Shown here one piece after another: positions 47,204 through 59,190 of a DNA stretch of 64,000 nt; within the stretch, counting starts at the first letter, position 1, and every line of letters starts with the position of its first letter. The stretch lies in assembly GCA_011800155.1 (NCBI GenBank), contig CM022373.1, positions 186,001-250,000 of the forward strand. Reading direction: 5' to 3'. Source of the DNA: Flammulina velutipes (Eukaryota; Basidiomycota; Agaricomycetes; Agaricales; Physalacriaceae). The notes beneath the pieces were generated by a model that saw nothing but the letters and a program-made list of their open reading frames with translations, searched no databases and was not told where the DNA came from. A program made the translations under genes and the position numbers.

Positions 47204-48843
47204 ATGTTGATTTTAGATCTCCCAGTGGACGTTGTCCTGAACGTCTTCCGCTTCATCGACGTCGACGATATCTTCAGGCTCAGAGAGGTCAGTAACATTG
47301 TGATCGACATGTCATGTAAAGTTTAATACCATCCATCAGGTTTGCAGACAGTTCAAACAACTTACGCACCTCCAAAGCGTCTGGCACATCGTTCTTAGGA
47401 CGCACATTATCGACAAAGACCTTCCCTTCGTGTACGGGTCTCCTTCATGGATCAACACGCTAAGCTCGAGAGCTCTAGAAAAAGTGGTCACTCGCGCCAT
47501 TCTCAACCGCCGTAATTGGGTTTCAGAATCCCCCCATGGCATACGACAGCTAGCCTTCCAGACCGCTGATATGGCTAGGCCACCAGCGCAACAGAGCAGC
47601 ACCATCAAGGAATTAAAGCTATTCAACCGCGGTTCTCATCCCTACCTACTCTCGGCGACCTTAAATATCCACACCGATCCCCAGACTCCCCCCATTGTAT
47701 CAATAGAATGCTGGGATATTGAACGCGTTCCCTTCTGTGTAGCTCGCCGGCAGGGCCCGTGGCACGGAGGCGTTCTCTTCAACGCCGATTCCTCGTCTCC
47801 CCCGTCCGTTGCCGTCAAAGGTCCTGATGAGTACGTCCATCGTCCCGCCACGTACGGATATGATCTGATCATTGTCGCGCAGTGTACAAATCTTTTCATT
47901 AACGACTGTCCAGCACTCGTTTCATTTGACATTCACTTCCGTGGCGCGCCTACCAGCGGGGGTCGATAGACTCATTACGTTCTCTGGTAACATTATACTG
48001 GGCTTGGATCGTAACGAGAGACTTTTCCTGTACGACACAAATCGCCCAACCTACCGCATGGAACTTCTTAGCCCATCCCTTCCCGCCTCCGCCGCTCTCC
48101 CCATAGCTGACGACCAGGTAAGCAATGTGTCCTTCCTAACCTACTCTACACCATTCAAATTCGCAATTTAGCTGAATGTCTGGTGCGAGTCCATCATCAC
48201 TGATGAATATCTTGTCGTACTGCGGTCCAAATACATCGCCATATATTCTCTGCGTTCTTTTCGACATGGCCCTCCTCATCCCACATCCAGGACATTAACC
48301 ATGCCACCCGTATCCTACCACGTCTGGCTATGGCACATAGACAGCGGCAGGATCGCCCATCGTGTAAGCCACAAGCAAAAACGAACCGAACCATCATTGA
48401 ACGTCGTTATACGTTTTGCAAGCACGTTCCCCTGGCCTACGAATGTGCTCAATCATTATGTCTTCCATCCCAACGAAGACTACAACCGATCGCTGGGGGT
48501 TCGACCAGACAACGTCCCGTACGATCTTGCCCCCTTGTTCATTCAAACCATTTCCGCTCCGCTACGTCTCTTCGCGCAGAGTGATATGGCTATTGGAGAT
48601 TTTGGCACCCTGGTGTGGATTGACACGCACACGGAAGATTACTTTCTCCAGGCGGCTAGCGGGCAACGGGTTGTAGGACGAGGGCTCGATGGTGATAGCG
48701 ACACTGCACAGGCGACGACCTCCGGATCCGTGTTCAACATGCACGAGGGTAACGGCTGGCACCGTTTGGCAGTTGACGAGCGCCACAGTCGGATAGCTAT
48801 TGGAATGGCGGATGGCAAGATTACCGTTCTAGATTTTGCCTGA
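47204..48843 (+). CDS. F-box protein
   Basis: Exons 47204-47287, 47340-47830, 47883-48117 and 48172-48843 give 493 aa. An F-box occupies about residues 1-45: MLILDLPVDVVLNVFRFIDV, then DIFRLREVCRQFKQLTHLQS and VWHIVL. This is the surface that binds Skp1 in SCF ubiquitin ligases. The rest (about 60-493) is rich in short beta-type segments such as LITFSGNIILGLD, ESIITDEYLVVLRSKYIAIY and SRIAIGMADGKITVLDF, which suggests a degenerate beta-propeller substrate-binding region. The intron at 47831-47882 is needed to switch frame; reading through ends at an early stop at 47969. This is a typical member of the expanded agaricomycete F-box set; the target is unknown. Confidence 0.82.
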
Positions 48844-49081
48844 GCGCTTCAAGATGCTGCCATTATAAGCCTGGAAGGTGCGACCTTCCTTCATTTCCGG
48901 TCTCCAGTACGTCACCTTCTTCGAACCAGCTGGCAAAAGCTAAATTTCCAGCGACAGATACCGCCATAGAAAGAAATTGCCTGACTTAGTGAGGGTCCCA
49001 TTCCAAAATGTGGTCTTCCTAATCATTTGTGCGGTAGTATACAATACATTGGCAGTAGTGCTTGGTTCGTTAGAGATTTTC

Positions 49082-50502
49082 TCATGGTCCAGGCGCCGAG
49101 GCGATGAGCACCTACATAAAGGTCAGAAGAAGTTGATGAGAGTCGGCGGGAAGCAGGACGTACGGCGGATGGTGTCAATCCTAGATCTCTTAACGATTTA
49201 GACATATCAGCCGGTGAAAAAGTTTTCCTGTAGACGGTGTCAAAAAGTGTCAGGCGCAATAAAAATCAAACATACCGAGGAAAGTGTTGTGATAGTTGGA
49301 CCGTCTCTACATCGAAGTTCAAGCTTTGTCCAGCTAAGAATTCAGCAACTTCTCGCAGAGCTAGAGCGTGTATGAGCCTTGGATGCGTCATGTAAAACTA
49401 TTCACACGTACGAGCATCGCTCGATAGCGTTGTTGTGTAAGGTTGGCCTCCTGTGGACAAGCGAATCTGTAGGCGTGTTTCCTTGAAGTCTTTGCCTTTG
49501 AGACCTGTGTTGGCGGCGGCGGTAGCAGGAGCGGGTGCAGGCGTTGATGATGAAGGAGGATCTATGATAGGTCTGCCTTCGCGAAGGGCTTTCTCTCGCG
49601 CAGTTCTCTCTGCGCGCGCCTTTTTGTCTATCTCGATTTGTGCCTTGATAGCTGCTCGTGCCTTCGCATCCTCGATCTTGTCTGCATGGAAATTTGAAGA
49701 TGAATACAAAAGGCACCATGGGGTGAAGAATAAACGTTACCTCTCTTGCGTTGCTCCGCCTCTTTCATAGCCTCCTTGACTTTGAGATCTTCTTTGATTT
49801 GATTCAAGTCCTGAAGCAATGGTCGGACGGGTAGACGGCGCGGCAACAGTCTGGACGTACCTTTCCAGCTTTACGACGAATCTTCTCATTCTCCTTGTGT
49901 TCAGACGCTTCTGCCACGGCTTTATATGCACGCTTCTCTGCCATCTTTGCCCTCAACTCTTCGAGCTTGGCTTTCTTTTCTTCCTCGGTAAGAGGTTTAA
50001 TCTGCGCGGAGTGTCAGAGAGTACGTAGAGAGTCAATTAGGAAACGTACCTCTTCCGTCGATTCCTCGAAGGATTGATGACCACTCTTCTCTGCGTGAAA
50101 GTTGGCCAGCGCCGTGTTCTTGAAGACTTTGCCACATTCGGAGCATTTGATACTCTGAGAGCGATGCGTTGAGAATGATATACAAATCGATGAAATAAAG
50201 TATCACTTTGGCCTCCACTGCAGCCAGGTCTGCAGCCATCTTCGCGTCCTCGTCCTCGTCGTCGACGTCCATGGGAGCAGGACCTTTTGACTCGGATACT
50301 CCTTGCATATCTGGGACTGGTTTCCCTTCGTTCTCGATAACATGGTCCATCGCTGGCTGCAGTCCACGATTTCCTGTCGCTTTCAAAGCCCCTGCATATC
50401 TGTCAGTCCAATGAGTTCTGTGCTGGAATGGCGTCCGTTCTGACATTCAACGCGCGCGCTGTCGAAGCCCATGCTAATCAGTGTGTCTCTGTCGCTCGGC
50501 AT
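49082..50502 (-). CDS. UBA - zinc finger - UBX domain protein (Cdc48 adaptor)
   Basis: Ubiquitin-binding adaptor for the Cdc48/p97 segregase. Nine minus-strand exons (50445-50502, 50207-50391, 50050-50154, 49861-50001, 49741-49810, 49412-49681, 49276-49360, 49164-49227, 49082-49111) give 335 aa. A UBA-like N-terminus (LISMGFDSARVEWALKATGN) is followed by an acidic stretch. A C2H2-type finger comes next (KCSECGKVFKNTALANFHAE, then KSGH), then a long charged coiled coil. The C-terminal UBX domain (about 250-335) runs from TRLQIRLSTGG through LREVAEFLAGQ to FPRKTFS with the Cdc48-binding FPR loop, ending LRDLGLTPSAVLIASAPGP. The UBA-coiled coil-UBX order resembles UBXN1/SAKS1, with an added finger. 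CDC48 itself lies 10 kb away. Confidence 0.85.
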
Positions 50503-51361
50503 GGTAGTAAAAGTCAATGTGCAAGCTTAGGTATTCGCACAAGTTGAAGGTAAGAGATCGAGGCGCGTCACTCATTGCCATTTCCGGCACCGGTTGATTG
50601 CGTAATGCATTGCGCCACACAATAAGTAGACAAGCCTACTGCCCATTGATTTCTTGTTGCTCAAAGAGTTATACATATAAACCGAGTCCAAAGAAAAATT
50701 GAATGGTCATTGAGGCCAACGATCGTGGCGCAATTACACTGCGGTATCCCGGACCGGGACGGATGAGATAAGCATGTTAATCTTGAACCACTGCCACGAC
50801 TAGCTTGGAAATCCTGGTTCTATATTCCATGTACGATGTTCTATGCCACGACAAATACAACACGACTGTCACCGCGAAACACATTATCTCATTGACTTCA
50901 TCGCCTCGCCCCATCTACTACTCAGAGTCTGCAAAATATGACATGACGGCTTGTGGATTACCGGTACCGTCGTCGGAAATTATGCTCTTGCTGGTAAGTA
51001 CAATTGACCGAAAGTTCCTATCGACTTGTCTGACCTATTCGTGGACAGACCGACCACGCTGTCATTTCTCATTGCAGCACGCAGTATTTAGAAAACTGAC
51101 GCATTGTAGATCACCCGTCGACGGAATCCTCTGGAGCCATGCGGGGAATTGTTCTCGTGTCCTCACTATCGCTACCTCGTGCCATCGGTGAAGGTGTGCA
51201 CGGTTCCTTGACCGTCAGTGGAGAACATTTTTGTCATCGGATAGAACAGGCTCGCCTTTCCATTCCGCGTCAATTCCAGTTCTGGAAATGATTAATATGA
51301 TTTCGCGGAAGAGTATACAAGTCGGAAGATAGCATTGGATGGGACCAGGACTGTTCCCATC
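50503..51361. other. intergenic, upstream of the lipase
   Basis: About 860 bp between divergent genes (UBX minus, lipase plus). A frame at 50805-51191 shows no conserved sequence. No other structure seen. Confidence 0.4.
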
Positions 51362-52620
51362 ATGTTCGCCTACTTCAGTCTGTGCATCGCTGGTCTTGGC
51401 CTTCTCGCGTCTCGCGTCGCTGCGCTACCTGTCACGTCGTCGCTCGAATCAAGGCAATCTATTAGTGTTCTGACTAGTAGTGCAGTCGCCGCATTCAAGA
51501 CATACTCTTATTACGCTAGCACTGCCTATTGTGCGCCATCGACGACATTGACGTGGAGCTGCGGAGGTTGGTACCATAGGAATGACATCTACTGGTCGAC
51601 TTACCTCTCTGAACATAGCGAACTGCAACGCCAACTCAGACTTCAAGCCTGTGGCATCTGGTGGGAACGGGGACAATGTGCAGTTTTGGTACGTGGGTTA
51701 CGACCCCAGTCTCAAGACTGTCATTGTCGCTCACCAAGGAACTGACACCTCTAAACTGTGAGTTTCTATGGCTGTTGTCTATTCCTTTTTGACCAATCTC
51801 CCTCAGGTTGCCCATCCTCACGGACGCCAACATCATCCTCGCTGGGCTCGATGCTAGTCTCTTCCCAGGTATCAGCTCTGCTATCAAAGTTCACAGTGGC
51901 TTCAAAGAGTCCCATGCCGAGTACGCTGATCTTATGGGACCAGAACAACAACTGACTTATTTTCTCAGCTCAGCGACAAGTGTGCTGGCAGCTGTCAAGC
52001 AAGCAATCTCGACTTACGGCACACAGTCGGTCACTGTTGTGGGGCATTCACTCGGTGGAGCAATTGGCTTAATTAGCGCAGTGTATCTGGATCTTCAACT
52101 GCCCGCTGCGACTGTGTCTGCCATTACTTATGGAATGCCGCGGGTATGTCTGGTAATTTATTGTTTTGACGATCTTCTGACACAAACCTTGTAGGTTGGA
52201 AATCAAGAGTTCGCCAACTACGTCGATGCTCACATCTCCATTTCTCACGTCAACAATAGGTATGATAACTCTTTCACGATGCAACCTCTTGATTCAGAAC
52301 GCTCCCTAGACAAGACCTTGTCCCTATTCTACCAGGTATGTCTCTACTTGAATGCATGGACTACATGACTCACGGCATATGACAGGCCGTTTCTTGGGTT
52401 TCCGTCATTCATCGGGTGAAAAACACATACTAGATGATTCGAGTTGGGTGGCATGTCCGGGGCAGGATAATGAGGATGAGCGTTGCACGACAGGAGAGGT
52501 TGGGAGCATCTTCGAAGGTGACGCCGATGACCACAGTGGTGCGTTCTCACATTTCGCGACATTTCTCCGTGTCCTTATGTTGCGACAGGCCCTTATGACG
52601 GTGTCAACATGGGATGTTAA
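51362..52620 (+). CDS. secreted class 3 lipase (alpha/beta-hydrolase)
   Basis: Extracellular lipase or feruloyl-esterase-type hydrolase. Exons 51362-51566, 51619-51757, 51807-51920, 51969-52143, 52195-52259, 52310-52335, 52386-52538 and 52589-52620 give 302 aa. The signal peptide is MFAYFSLCIAGLGLLASRVA (about 1-20). The catalytic elements are all present: nucleophile Ser in VVGHSLGGAIG, Asp in RQDLVPILP and His in DDHSGPYDG. The N-terminal AYCAP and WSCGANCN cysteines and the final GC are typical disulphide positions in this family. The intron at 51921-51968 is 48 nt and stop-free; leaving it in inserts 16 residues after ESHAE. The next gene downstream encodes another secreted carbohydrate-active enzyme. 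Confidence 0.9.
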
Positions 52621-52932
52621 TGATTTACTTTCAACCTGTGTACTGACATCAAGACATGCATTCATGATTATCATCCTCCTGACTCGTCCATCGTGCTGCA
52701 CTTTCGCCATACGACAACCGAGGATTGGGAGGTAGTGCGAGACAACCATATTCGGACGAAGATCACGCGTTATGCTCTCGGTTCTGTGCTTTCCCTTTTC
52801 GCTGCTAGAGTCTCATTCTGACAAGCCTCACTGAACGTCTTCTTGCGATTCTCCCGAATACTGGCATGTAGGTTTGTCACGGGACGACGAAAAGCCTCTT
52901 AAAGGCGCGCGCGGCGATTCACTTTCCAGTAG
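52621..52932. other. short intergenic stretch
   Basis: 312 bp between the lipase and GH5 genes; lipase 3' end and GH5 promoter. No further feature seen. Confidence 0.4.
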
Positions 52933-55150
52933 ATGGTCATGGTGGCCTTCTTGTTACTCTCGCTGACTGTGTATCTGCACTTTCTTCCCCTCCCAGCAGC
53001 TTCTCGCAAGATCTATGGCGTGAACTTGGGGTCATGGTACGTCTTTGCGAAATCTTCGCCCACCGATGTTAAGCTTTGTTTAGGCTTCTCGTTGAGCCTT
53101 GGATGTTGCCTGCTGGTTAGTCGCGACTCGAATCTTTTTGGTTGATTTTCATGTTATAAACAGAATGGATCGCGATGGGCGGTGAAAGCTGTAGTGACTG
53201 CTCAAAGTGTATTGGGTCGGAATTGTGAGCTCTCTCTTGCGGTTGGCACGGGTCGTACTAATTACATAGTGAACTCGCGCGTGCATATCCCGATTCTGTG
53301 GACGCACGCTTCCAGAAGCATTGGTATCTGAATAGATTTCAGTCCGGATAGCGTTGGTTGATAGCTATTCAAGGGATTCTTGGTTCAACGAGGGCGATGT
53401 TCAGGATTTGATCGACGCTGGGATCAACACAGTTCGCATTCCGGTAAGCTCTGTTCGGGACCATATCATTTCTACTTATTAATCTTCTGGAAAGTTGGGA
53501 TACTGGATCATCGAAGCTCTCGTCGATCGTAGGACTGAGTTTTATCCTCGGGGAGGACTACGGCAGTTGGTATGTCTGAGCCTCCCAGCTATGGATGGCT
53601 GTGTGTCGCCCATCTAACGATTACAACTTTCAAGAAACGAGGATTGCGGCAACTCAAGCGGGCCGATATACAGGTTATCTTGGATCATCATGCGCTTCCT
53701 GGTGTCCAAAGTCCAAACTCCATGTTCGCAGGAAGGTAAGTTGAGATTTATCCCAAGGAATTGTAATCTGTTAGAATGAGTTCGCTAGATGTACGAGCGA
53801 TGCCCAGTTCTATGTGTGTCCCATTTCCTTTCCTTTGTCGACGTACTAACAATATCTCTCCCAGACTCGATACAATTACGACCGTGCTCTCGTCTGGACG
53901 TCTATCATGACCGCTCTTGCCCACTTGGACCCGGATTTCAGTAATGTCGTCGCAATCGAAGCCGTGAATGAGCCTATCATGGACGCTACTCAGACACCGG
54001 GCTACGGACAATGTAAGTGTCAACAGCATCGGTATTCTGTCTTCGTTGCTCATGATATCCAGTCCAGAAAGACTTTGTGCGCATTGTTAGAGGCGTCGAG
54101 TTTTTGCTAGGTATCGGGCTTCCGCGTCCTTCCAGAATCCGCCGGCAGCAGAACAATTTCACTGCCATCATGCATGACTCTGCCTTTGCCAATGATGAAT
54201 TATTCCATAGTGACGGCGTTCGACAGGCACTATCGAAGTCCTCTTCAATCCTCGACGAGTTGGCTACTGAAATGGACATCGGCCAGTTTGATGACGTCTC
54301 TTACTTGCGGTTCCAGAGTCGAAAACCTTTCATGACATCGTATGTGTCGTTTTTCAAGGCGTCAAATTGTATTTCTAACCTTTCGCAGTTTCATGGATGT
54401 TAATTGGCAGTACAATAATCCGCCTAATCCCAAGGACGCTGAATGGGGTCCAGCACTCTATGATAATCATTTATATTACAAGTGAGCCTTTCTCTAAGCA
54501 CTCCTGATTACGCTCTAACAACACACGCATAGCTTTGGGGTCCGTTGTTGTCTATGGTTTAAATGCCGGAGATCTGATCTTTAGCATAGGGTGTAGCTGA
54601 TCCGAATGAAGAGGCTTACATGGAGAGCATCTGCAGTTAGTGTCCATCACTCGCTTGCTAGTACTCGAGAACTGACATTCCTGACAGATCTTCGACGTGT
54701 TGAGAATGACGAAGCTTTGGGGAATAGTCCCCTGGTTTTCGGAGGTATGCCCTCTCTTTCACACGTTCTACCAAGTCTAATCAATCAATATGTTAGAATG
54801 GGGTCTCCCTACTCAATTTCCAGCCTCGGACGAATTCCTGAAGAAATGGGCCGACGCCCAGAAACTTGCATATAGCAAAGGCGCGGGATGGATTGTACGT
54901 TCATTTCGAGCTTTCCACGCTACCCACCCTAACGTCTGCGTGACAGTTCTGGAATTTCAAGATCGAAATATCAGCTGAAGCAGGCGACTTGGCTAGACAA
55001 TGGTAATGTTGTATTTCATATGTTTATGATGTTCACAGCTAAGAATGTTCGTATTCTAGGTCATACATGGAAGGCGTTCGAAGAGGATATCTCACGAAGG
55101 ATCCCTCCGCATTGCATGATCCACATGTCTGCGATCCATATATCATTTAA
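52933..55150 (+). CDS. glycoside hydrolase family 5, glucan beta-1,3-glucosidase-like
   Basis: Secreted beta-glucanase acting on fungal or plant cell-wall glucan. Seventeen exons splice to 464 aa: 52933-53036, 53084-53115, 53164-53224, 53270-53323, 53374-53443, 53495-53569, 53635-53735, 53789-53813, 53865-54012, 54063-54339, 54389-54481, 54533-54539, 54590-54635, 54688-54744, 54797-54894, 54947-55002 and 55060-55150. The signal peptide or anchor is MVMVAFLLLSLTVYLHF. Family landmarks are YGVNLGSWLLVEPWM, INTVRIPLGYW, VILDHHALPG, the acid/base Glu in AIEAVNEPI, NHLYYNFGGVADPNEEAY and the nucleophile Glu in LVFGEWG. The FG of YYNFGG is contributed by a 7-nt exon. Two acceptors are AAG rather than the usual YAG. 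The model is internally consistent across all seventeen exons. Confidence 0.88.
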
Positions 55151-57646
55151 TGCGGTCTCAAGACTCGGATGTTTCGTTTACTTGGGGAGCGCTAGCCGGC
55201 GAGGGTAAAGCACATTTTTGTGGGATCACCGACTGCGCTACTTACTCATTCGAACTGTAAATTCAACATGTCTGATAGTTAGACAGACGTGTCCGATGTG
55301 AACCGGAACCGAGCCACCACTGGGGTGTGGCGCGGGCCGATATCCCCGACATTTAAAATTCCGCTTCGGAGACTGTCGGCATCCTCCTCCATTCGCAACG
55401 ACCATCTTCGATGTTAAGACTGGGTCATTTCTCTTCCTTCATAAGCGCCGTGAAGCGCCTGTGTCCTTGGTCCATATTATCACCTAGACTAGCCGATTCG
55501 CGGCACATCAGTTTTGAATACTGATTGATGTTGACGATTCTGTAAGGTATCGAACAGTGGTGGCGGTGGGGAATGTGAGGCCCTTTTTGTCTTTCTCCTT
55601 GATCTTTTAATGTGATCTACGATGCTCCAGGCCCTCTGTCTATTGGACTGAATTGTGATTGTGGTCAGCCATCGTGGCCGCCAGTCATTAGGTGCAGTGG
55701 TTTTTGTATACAACTATTATAGGACGCGGGCTCACTATCTTCATAGATAATGTTCTCGTGAACCATTAGGAGGTCCCTGATATGCGAGATCACACTCATG
55801 AATCTCATAACCTACAAGAATCTATCTTAGCCACCGGGTTATTCACTCCCGGCGTAAATTTCTATTCTGCGCAGTCGCTAGTTCGCTACTCTGGCGGTGG
55901 AAGTTCGGAAAACATAAGGTTTCTACATCATGAAACCACAACGAAGGCTGATTAAATGTGCTCATCGATGAACGTGGCGCTGTTTTCGCTCTTCACGGTC
56001 TTCCCAAAGTTACGACACCTCTTGTATTGCCGTCTGCTTCGACTCCATGAGCTTCGGCTACCGATCGACTACTCTGTCTGAATGGTCAGATGGTATCCTC
56101 AGCATTCGAACGCGTTTCAAACCAGCATCTACCTGTAAGAAATGTATTGCTCACTTCCGCTGCAAATATCAGTTGACCATTTGCTCTCTTAGATGTCGTT
56201 AAAGTTCTGATGAGAACTCCATCGAGACACCAATAGCGGGAGGAAGAACCGAGTTTACTCCCGCCTCAGCGTTCCGAGAGGACTTGACGGTGAGTGATGT
56301 CGTCCGAATAATGTACCGCTCCAGTCTAATGGATGTGACCTTCCTTCTGTAGATTCGAAATCTAATCTCAGTCATTCCACGTCAATCGATGTTGCACAAG
56401 ATAGCTGTTCGTTGCCATATGACCTTCATAAACTCAACGGTATTGTCGTCGTCGTCCTGGACAAGTGTATAGTTAGAAGACCTTCCGCGGCAAGCTTAAT
56501 TGGCGGTTTGTCATTCCGATGGTCATCGCGGCGCAGTGAACAGGATAACTTCTTCCGGCGTTCTCGACGATGATCGCTAACTAATTATGTCGAGTGGCGT
56601 CCCTCAATCGGCCCCAGCTATTGGGGTAGCGGTGTATTCAATTATTTCCCCAGCCAGGAACATCAACCAGCCTGCACTCCTTACTTTCTCCCAAGACAGC
56701 GAATATGCTTCGACAATTCTCTCCATCCGTGGCGTTGGCTATGGCTTATTTGTCTCCGTATGATTTCATTTCGGACGACTCGTCGCGTATTTCATATCAG
56801 CGACCCTCAGCGCAAATCCCCCTCTTGGAGATCACATCGTTCCGAAGGACTGCGTAAGTGTGCACTAATCTAGGTCACCTGCAGATGTTGGATAGTTGCC
56901 TCGACCGATGTTGTCAAGTTCAGAACCTTATGTTTCCGTCATGGGACAAGTTACAGAGGGTTACACCGGCATACGCCGCGAGTTCCTATGCGTGAATCGC
57001 CTCCAAACTAGTGAATATGTCTCCTTCATCATACGACGCGCTAAATACCTCATCTGTATTCAGTTCTGTGACCTGAAGCAAAAGTCACAGCGCCAGCCCA
57101 AATTTGTTCGTGCTAAATGATCTCAACATGGGAGGCGACCCGCTTGTTCGAACACCATCTGACCCCGATATGCCAGGACCGAGACCCCCCGTGTCGAAAC
57201 TAAATGTGGGTCGCACCGACAGAAACGCCTTCGACAGTGCTGTACCATGACAGCTGAAAGCGCGTCCTTTCCCCTTGCATGTTTCGTACATTGCTTCGGA
57301 GCTTGACATACACGCGCTCTCAATCTCCAGCCCTTCCATACCGCTCAGCCACTAGATTTCCGAGGCTCCCCTCTTGAAACCTGTCCTTTTTCCACCACTT
57401 CCTTTGGCTGCTGCTTCCCGTGAAGCTCAAACCGCATCAGTAACACCTTCGTCATGGTGCCGTAAATTTCTTTCTCAGTTCCCGAAAGGAATTACTTAGC
57501 CGATCTCGATCTGTCTTTCTTCTGATGCCCTGGGCAATCCTTTGTTCGGTATAAATACTGCGCCAGCGAGTCACTGCTCGCTCAGCCTTGGCCCCCAACA
57601 TCTATATAAGTCGCAGTTGTTTGCGCGTTGTCTGTCTACCTTCCAC
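55151..57646. other. 2.5-kb region without a supportable gene
   Basis: No intact gene found. A possible exon-like open stretch starts at 56587 (ATG, 58 codons, then a GT donor), and another frame at 56896-57120 is open, but they do not join into a recognisable protein. This could be a decayed gene or the extended promoter of the next gene. Confidence 0.35.
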
Positions 57647-58374
57647 ATGTACGGTCGACCTCTACCATATGTTCTCGAGGACCGCACTGGCGCCAACACG
57701 AGCTCAGACTTTGATGAAATATACGACCGTGTCTATTTCCGCGTTGCACGTTCTCCTCAGTCCAAGCCTACGACGACTATGATATACAACATGAACAGTC
57801 GTGCGACGCGTCATCGCGACACTCTTCCTTTCACAACGTCGCCCATCGTAATTCTTGACTTTCAAGAAGACGAATCGTTGGGTATCATCACCTACCTGCA
57901 CACGTCTAGCAAAGCGCCGGAGCTCATGTCCAAGTATCTGCGCAAGACATCTATCTTCGGCTCGTAAGTACTAATTCCGTCTCTTTACAGCTCCCATTTA
58001 TCGACCTCTCAGATCCTTGTCTCGAAAGTTTATTGGCTTCGATGGACGAGAATACAGATGGAGTAACCGCACTGTTCCGGGGCAAGAATGGACAGTAGGT
58101 TCCTTTCCTCGCCGAGCTTCTGATGGGCGCTGATGGACGCCAGTGCACTGTGGGCACTGAAAATCGCATTATAGCGCATTACGATTTAAAAGCGGCCGAT
58201 GTACGCGCATACGGCGTGTCTGGTCACACGTTAACCGTCGAGGAGGAGTATGTGCATCTGTTAGTTGGTATGTCCTATCCTATCCTATCAGCGTAACTTT
58301 TCTTACCTGCTTCCATTCTAGAGCTGTTAGCCTCTCTGACGATCATGCGGCATATTGCTCTTCACAATCTCTGA
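57647..58374 (+). CDS. conserved agaricomycete protein of unknown function (DUF6593-like)
   Basis: Exons 57647-57963, 58013-58094, 58144-58267 and 58322-58374 give 191 aa. The C-terminal half has the layout I associate with a lineage-specific agaricomycete family: FIGFDGREYRWSNRT, NRIIAHYDLKAADVRAYGVS, TLTVEEEYVHLLVELLASLT and the ending IMRHIALHNL. The family number is from memory and may be wrong. No signal peptide, membrane segment or catalytic motif. Function unknown; such proteins occur in large copy numbers in mushroom genomes. Start MYGRPLPY is the first ATG; the frame is open further upstream without conserved sequence. Confidence 0.75.
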
Positions 58375-59190
58375 TACCTAATTCTTTCTTGTAAACCCAT
58401 GGATTATAATGTAGTATACAATAGTTATTGAAACAAAATACTTATTTGCTTGTCAGCAATTGAATTCATTCGATTTTTGCTCTGAGGCATGGTGTGGCGA
58501 CGGATCTTGGGATGAGAACCAACTTACTTATGTCTGTCAATCATCCAGGTCCCCGGAATCCATCGTGAGTCCCCCTCTATCATCGGATGTCAAGGTCACT
58601 CTTCGTCGACAGGTAGCACGTTGCGGCGCACCACTCTCCAAACGAATCGCACAGGTGGCGCACTCAATAATTTCCAGTGTCCTGGGTTTTAGGCTTGATA
58701 GAATATTCTAGTAGGTATTACTCAAGTAATATGTGTCACTGCCAGCCAAAATCTTTGGCACGAAGCAAAGGATTAGAATTGACCACGAGCAGCGCCACAG
58801 GCGTCTGAACCTTAAATGTTTAATGCATTCGTCGGACCGTATGTGCCGAAGCTTGCACCTCTTGTTCTTATACAATTTGAAACTTTCAAATGATGGCTTT
58901 CTACTTTGCGTTCGTGACACCAATCGACGTTAATCCGCCACTTTACTTCTCAAAAATCACCTTGCTATGTTGCTGCGTTCATTTGCGACTTCTATCCACC
59001 ACTCTTAACTCTTCCTAATGGGGACAGGGTGATCCAAGGCAACGGGCCGCGGTGTGGCCAGGTGCGTATTTTATTATTGCTGTGATTTTGAATCTTGCCT
59101 TCCAAAATATTCGTCGACGCGCCATCCTGTAAGTACACTAGCCAGTCAACTTCTAACAAGTGTTTACTTTACTTTCTCTAGCACTCGACA
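58375..59190. other. intergenic stretch
   Basis: About 816 bp between two plus-strand genes. Short frames only; presumed promoter of the F-box gene. A possible 3' splice site (TTCTCTAG) 10 bp before the next ATG hints at a 5' UTR intron. Confidence 0.4.

Noticed and set aside
57085..57339. 84-aa minus-strand frame
   Set aside because: No conserved sequence or splicing context; probably random.
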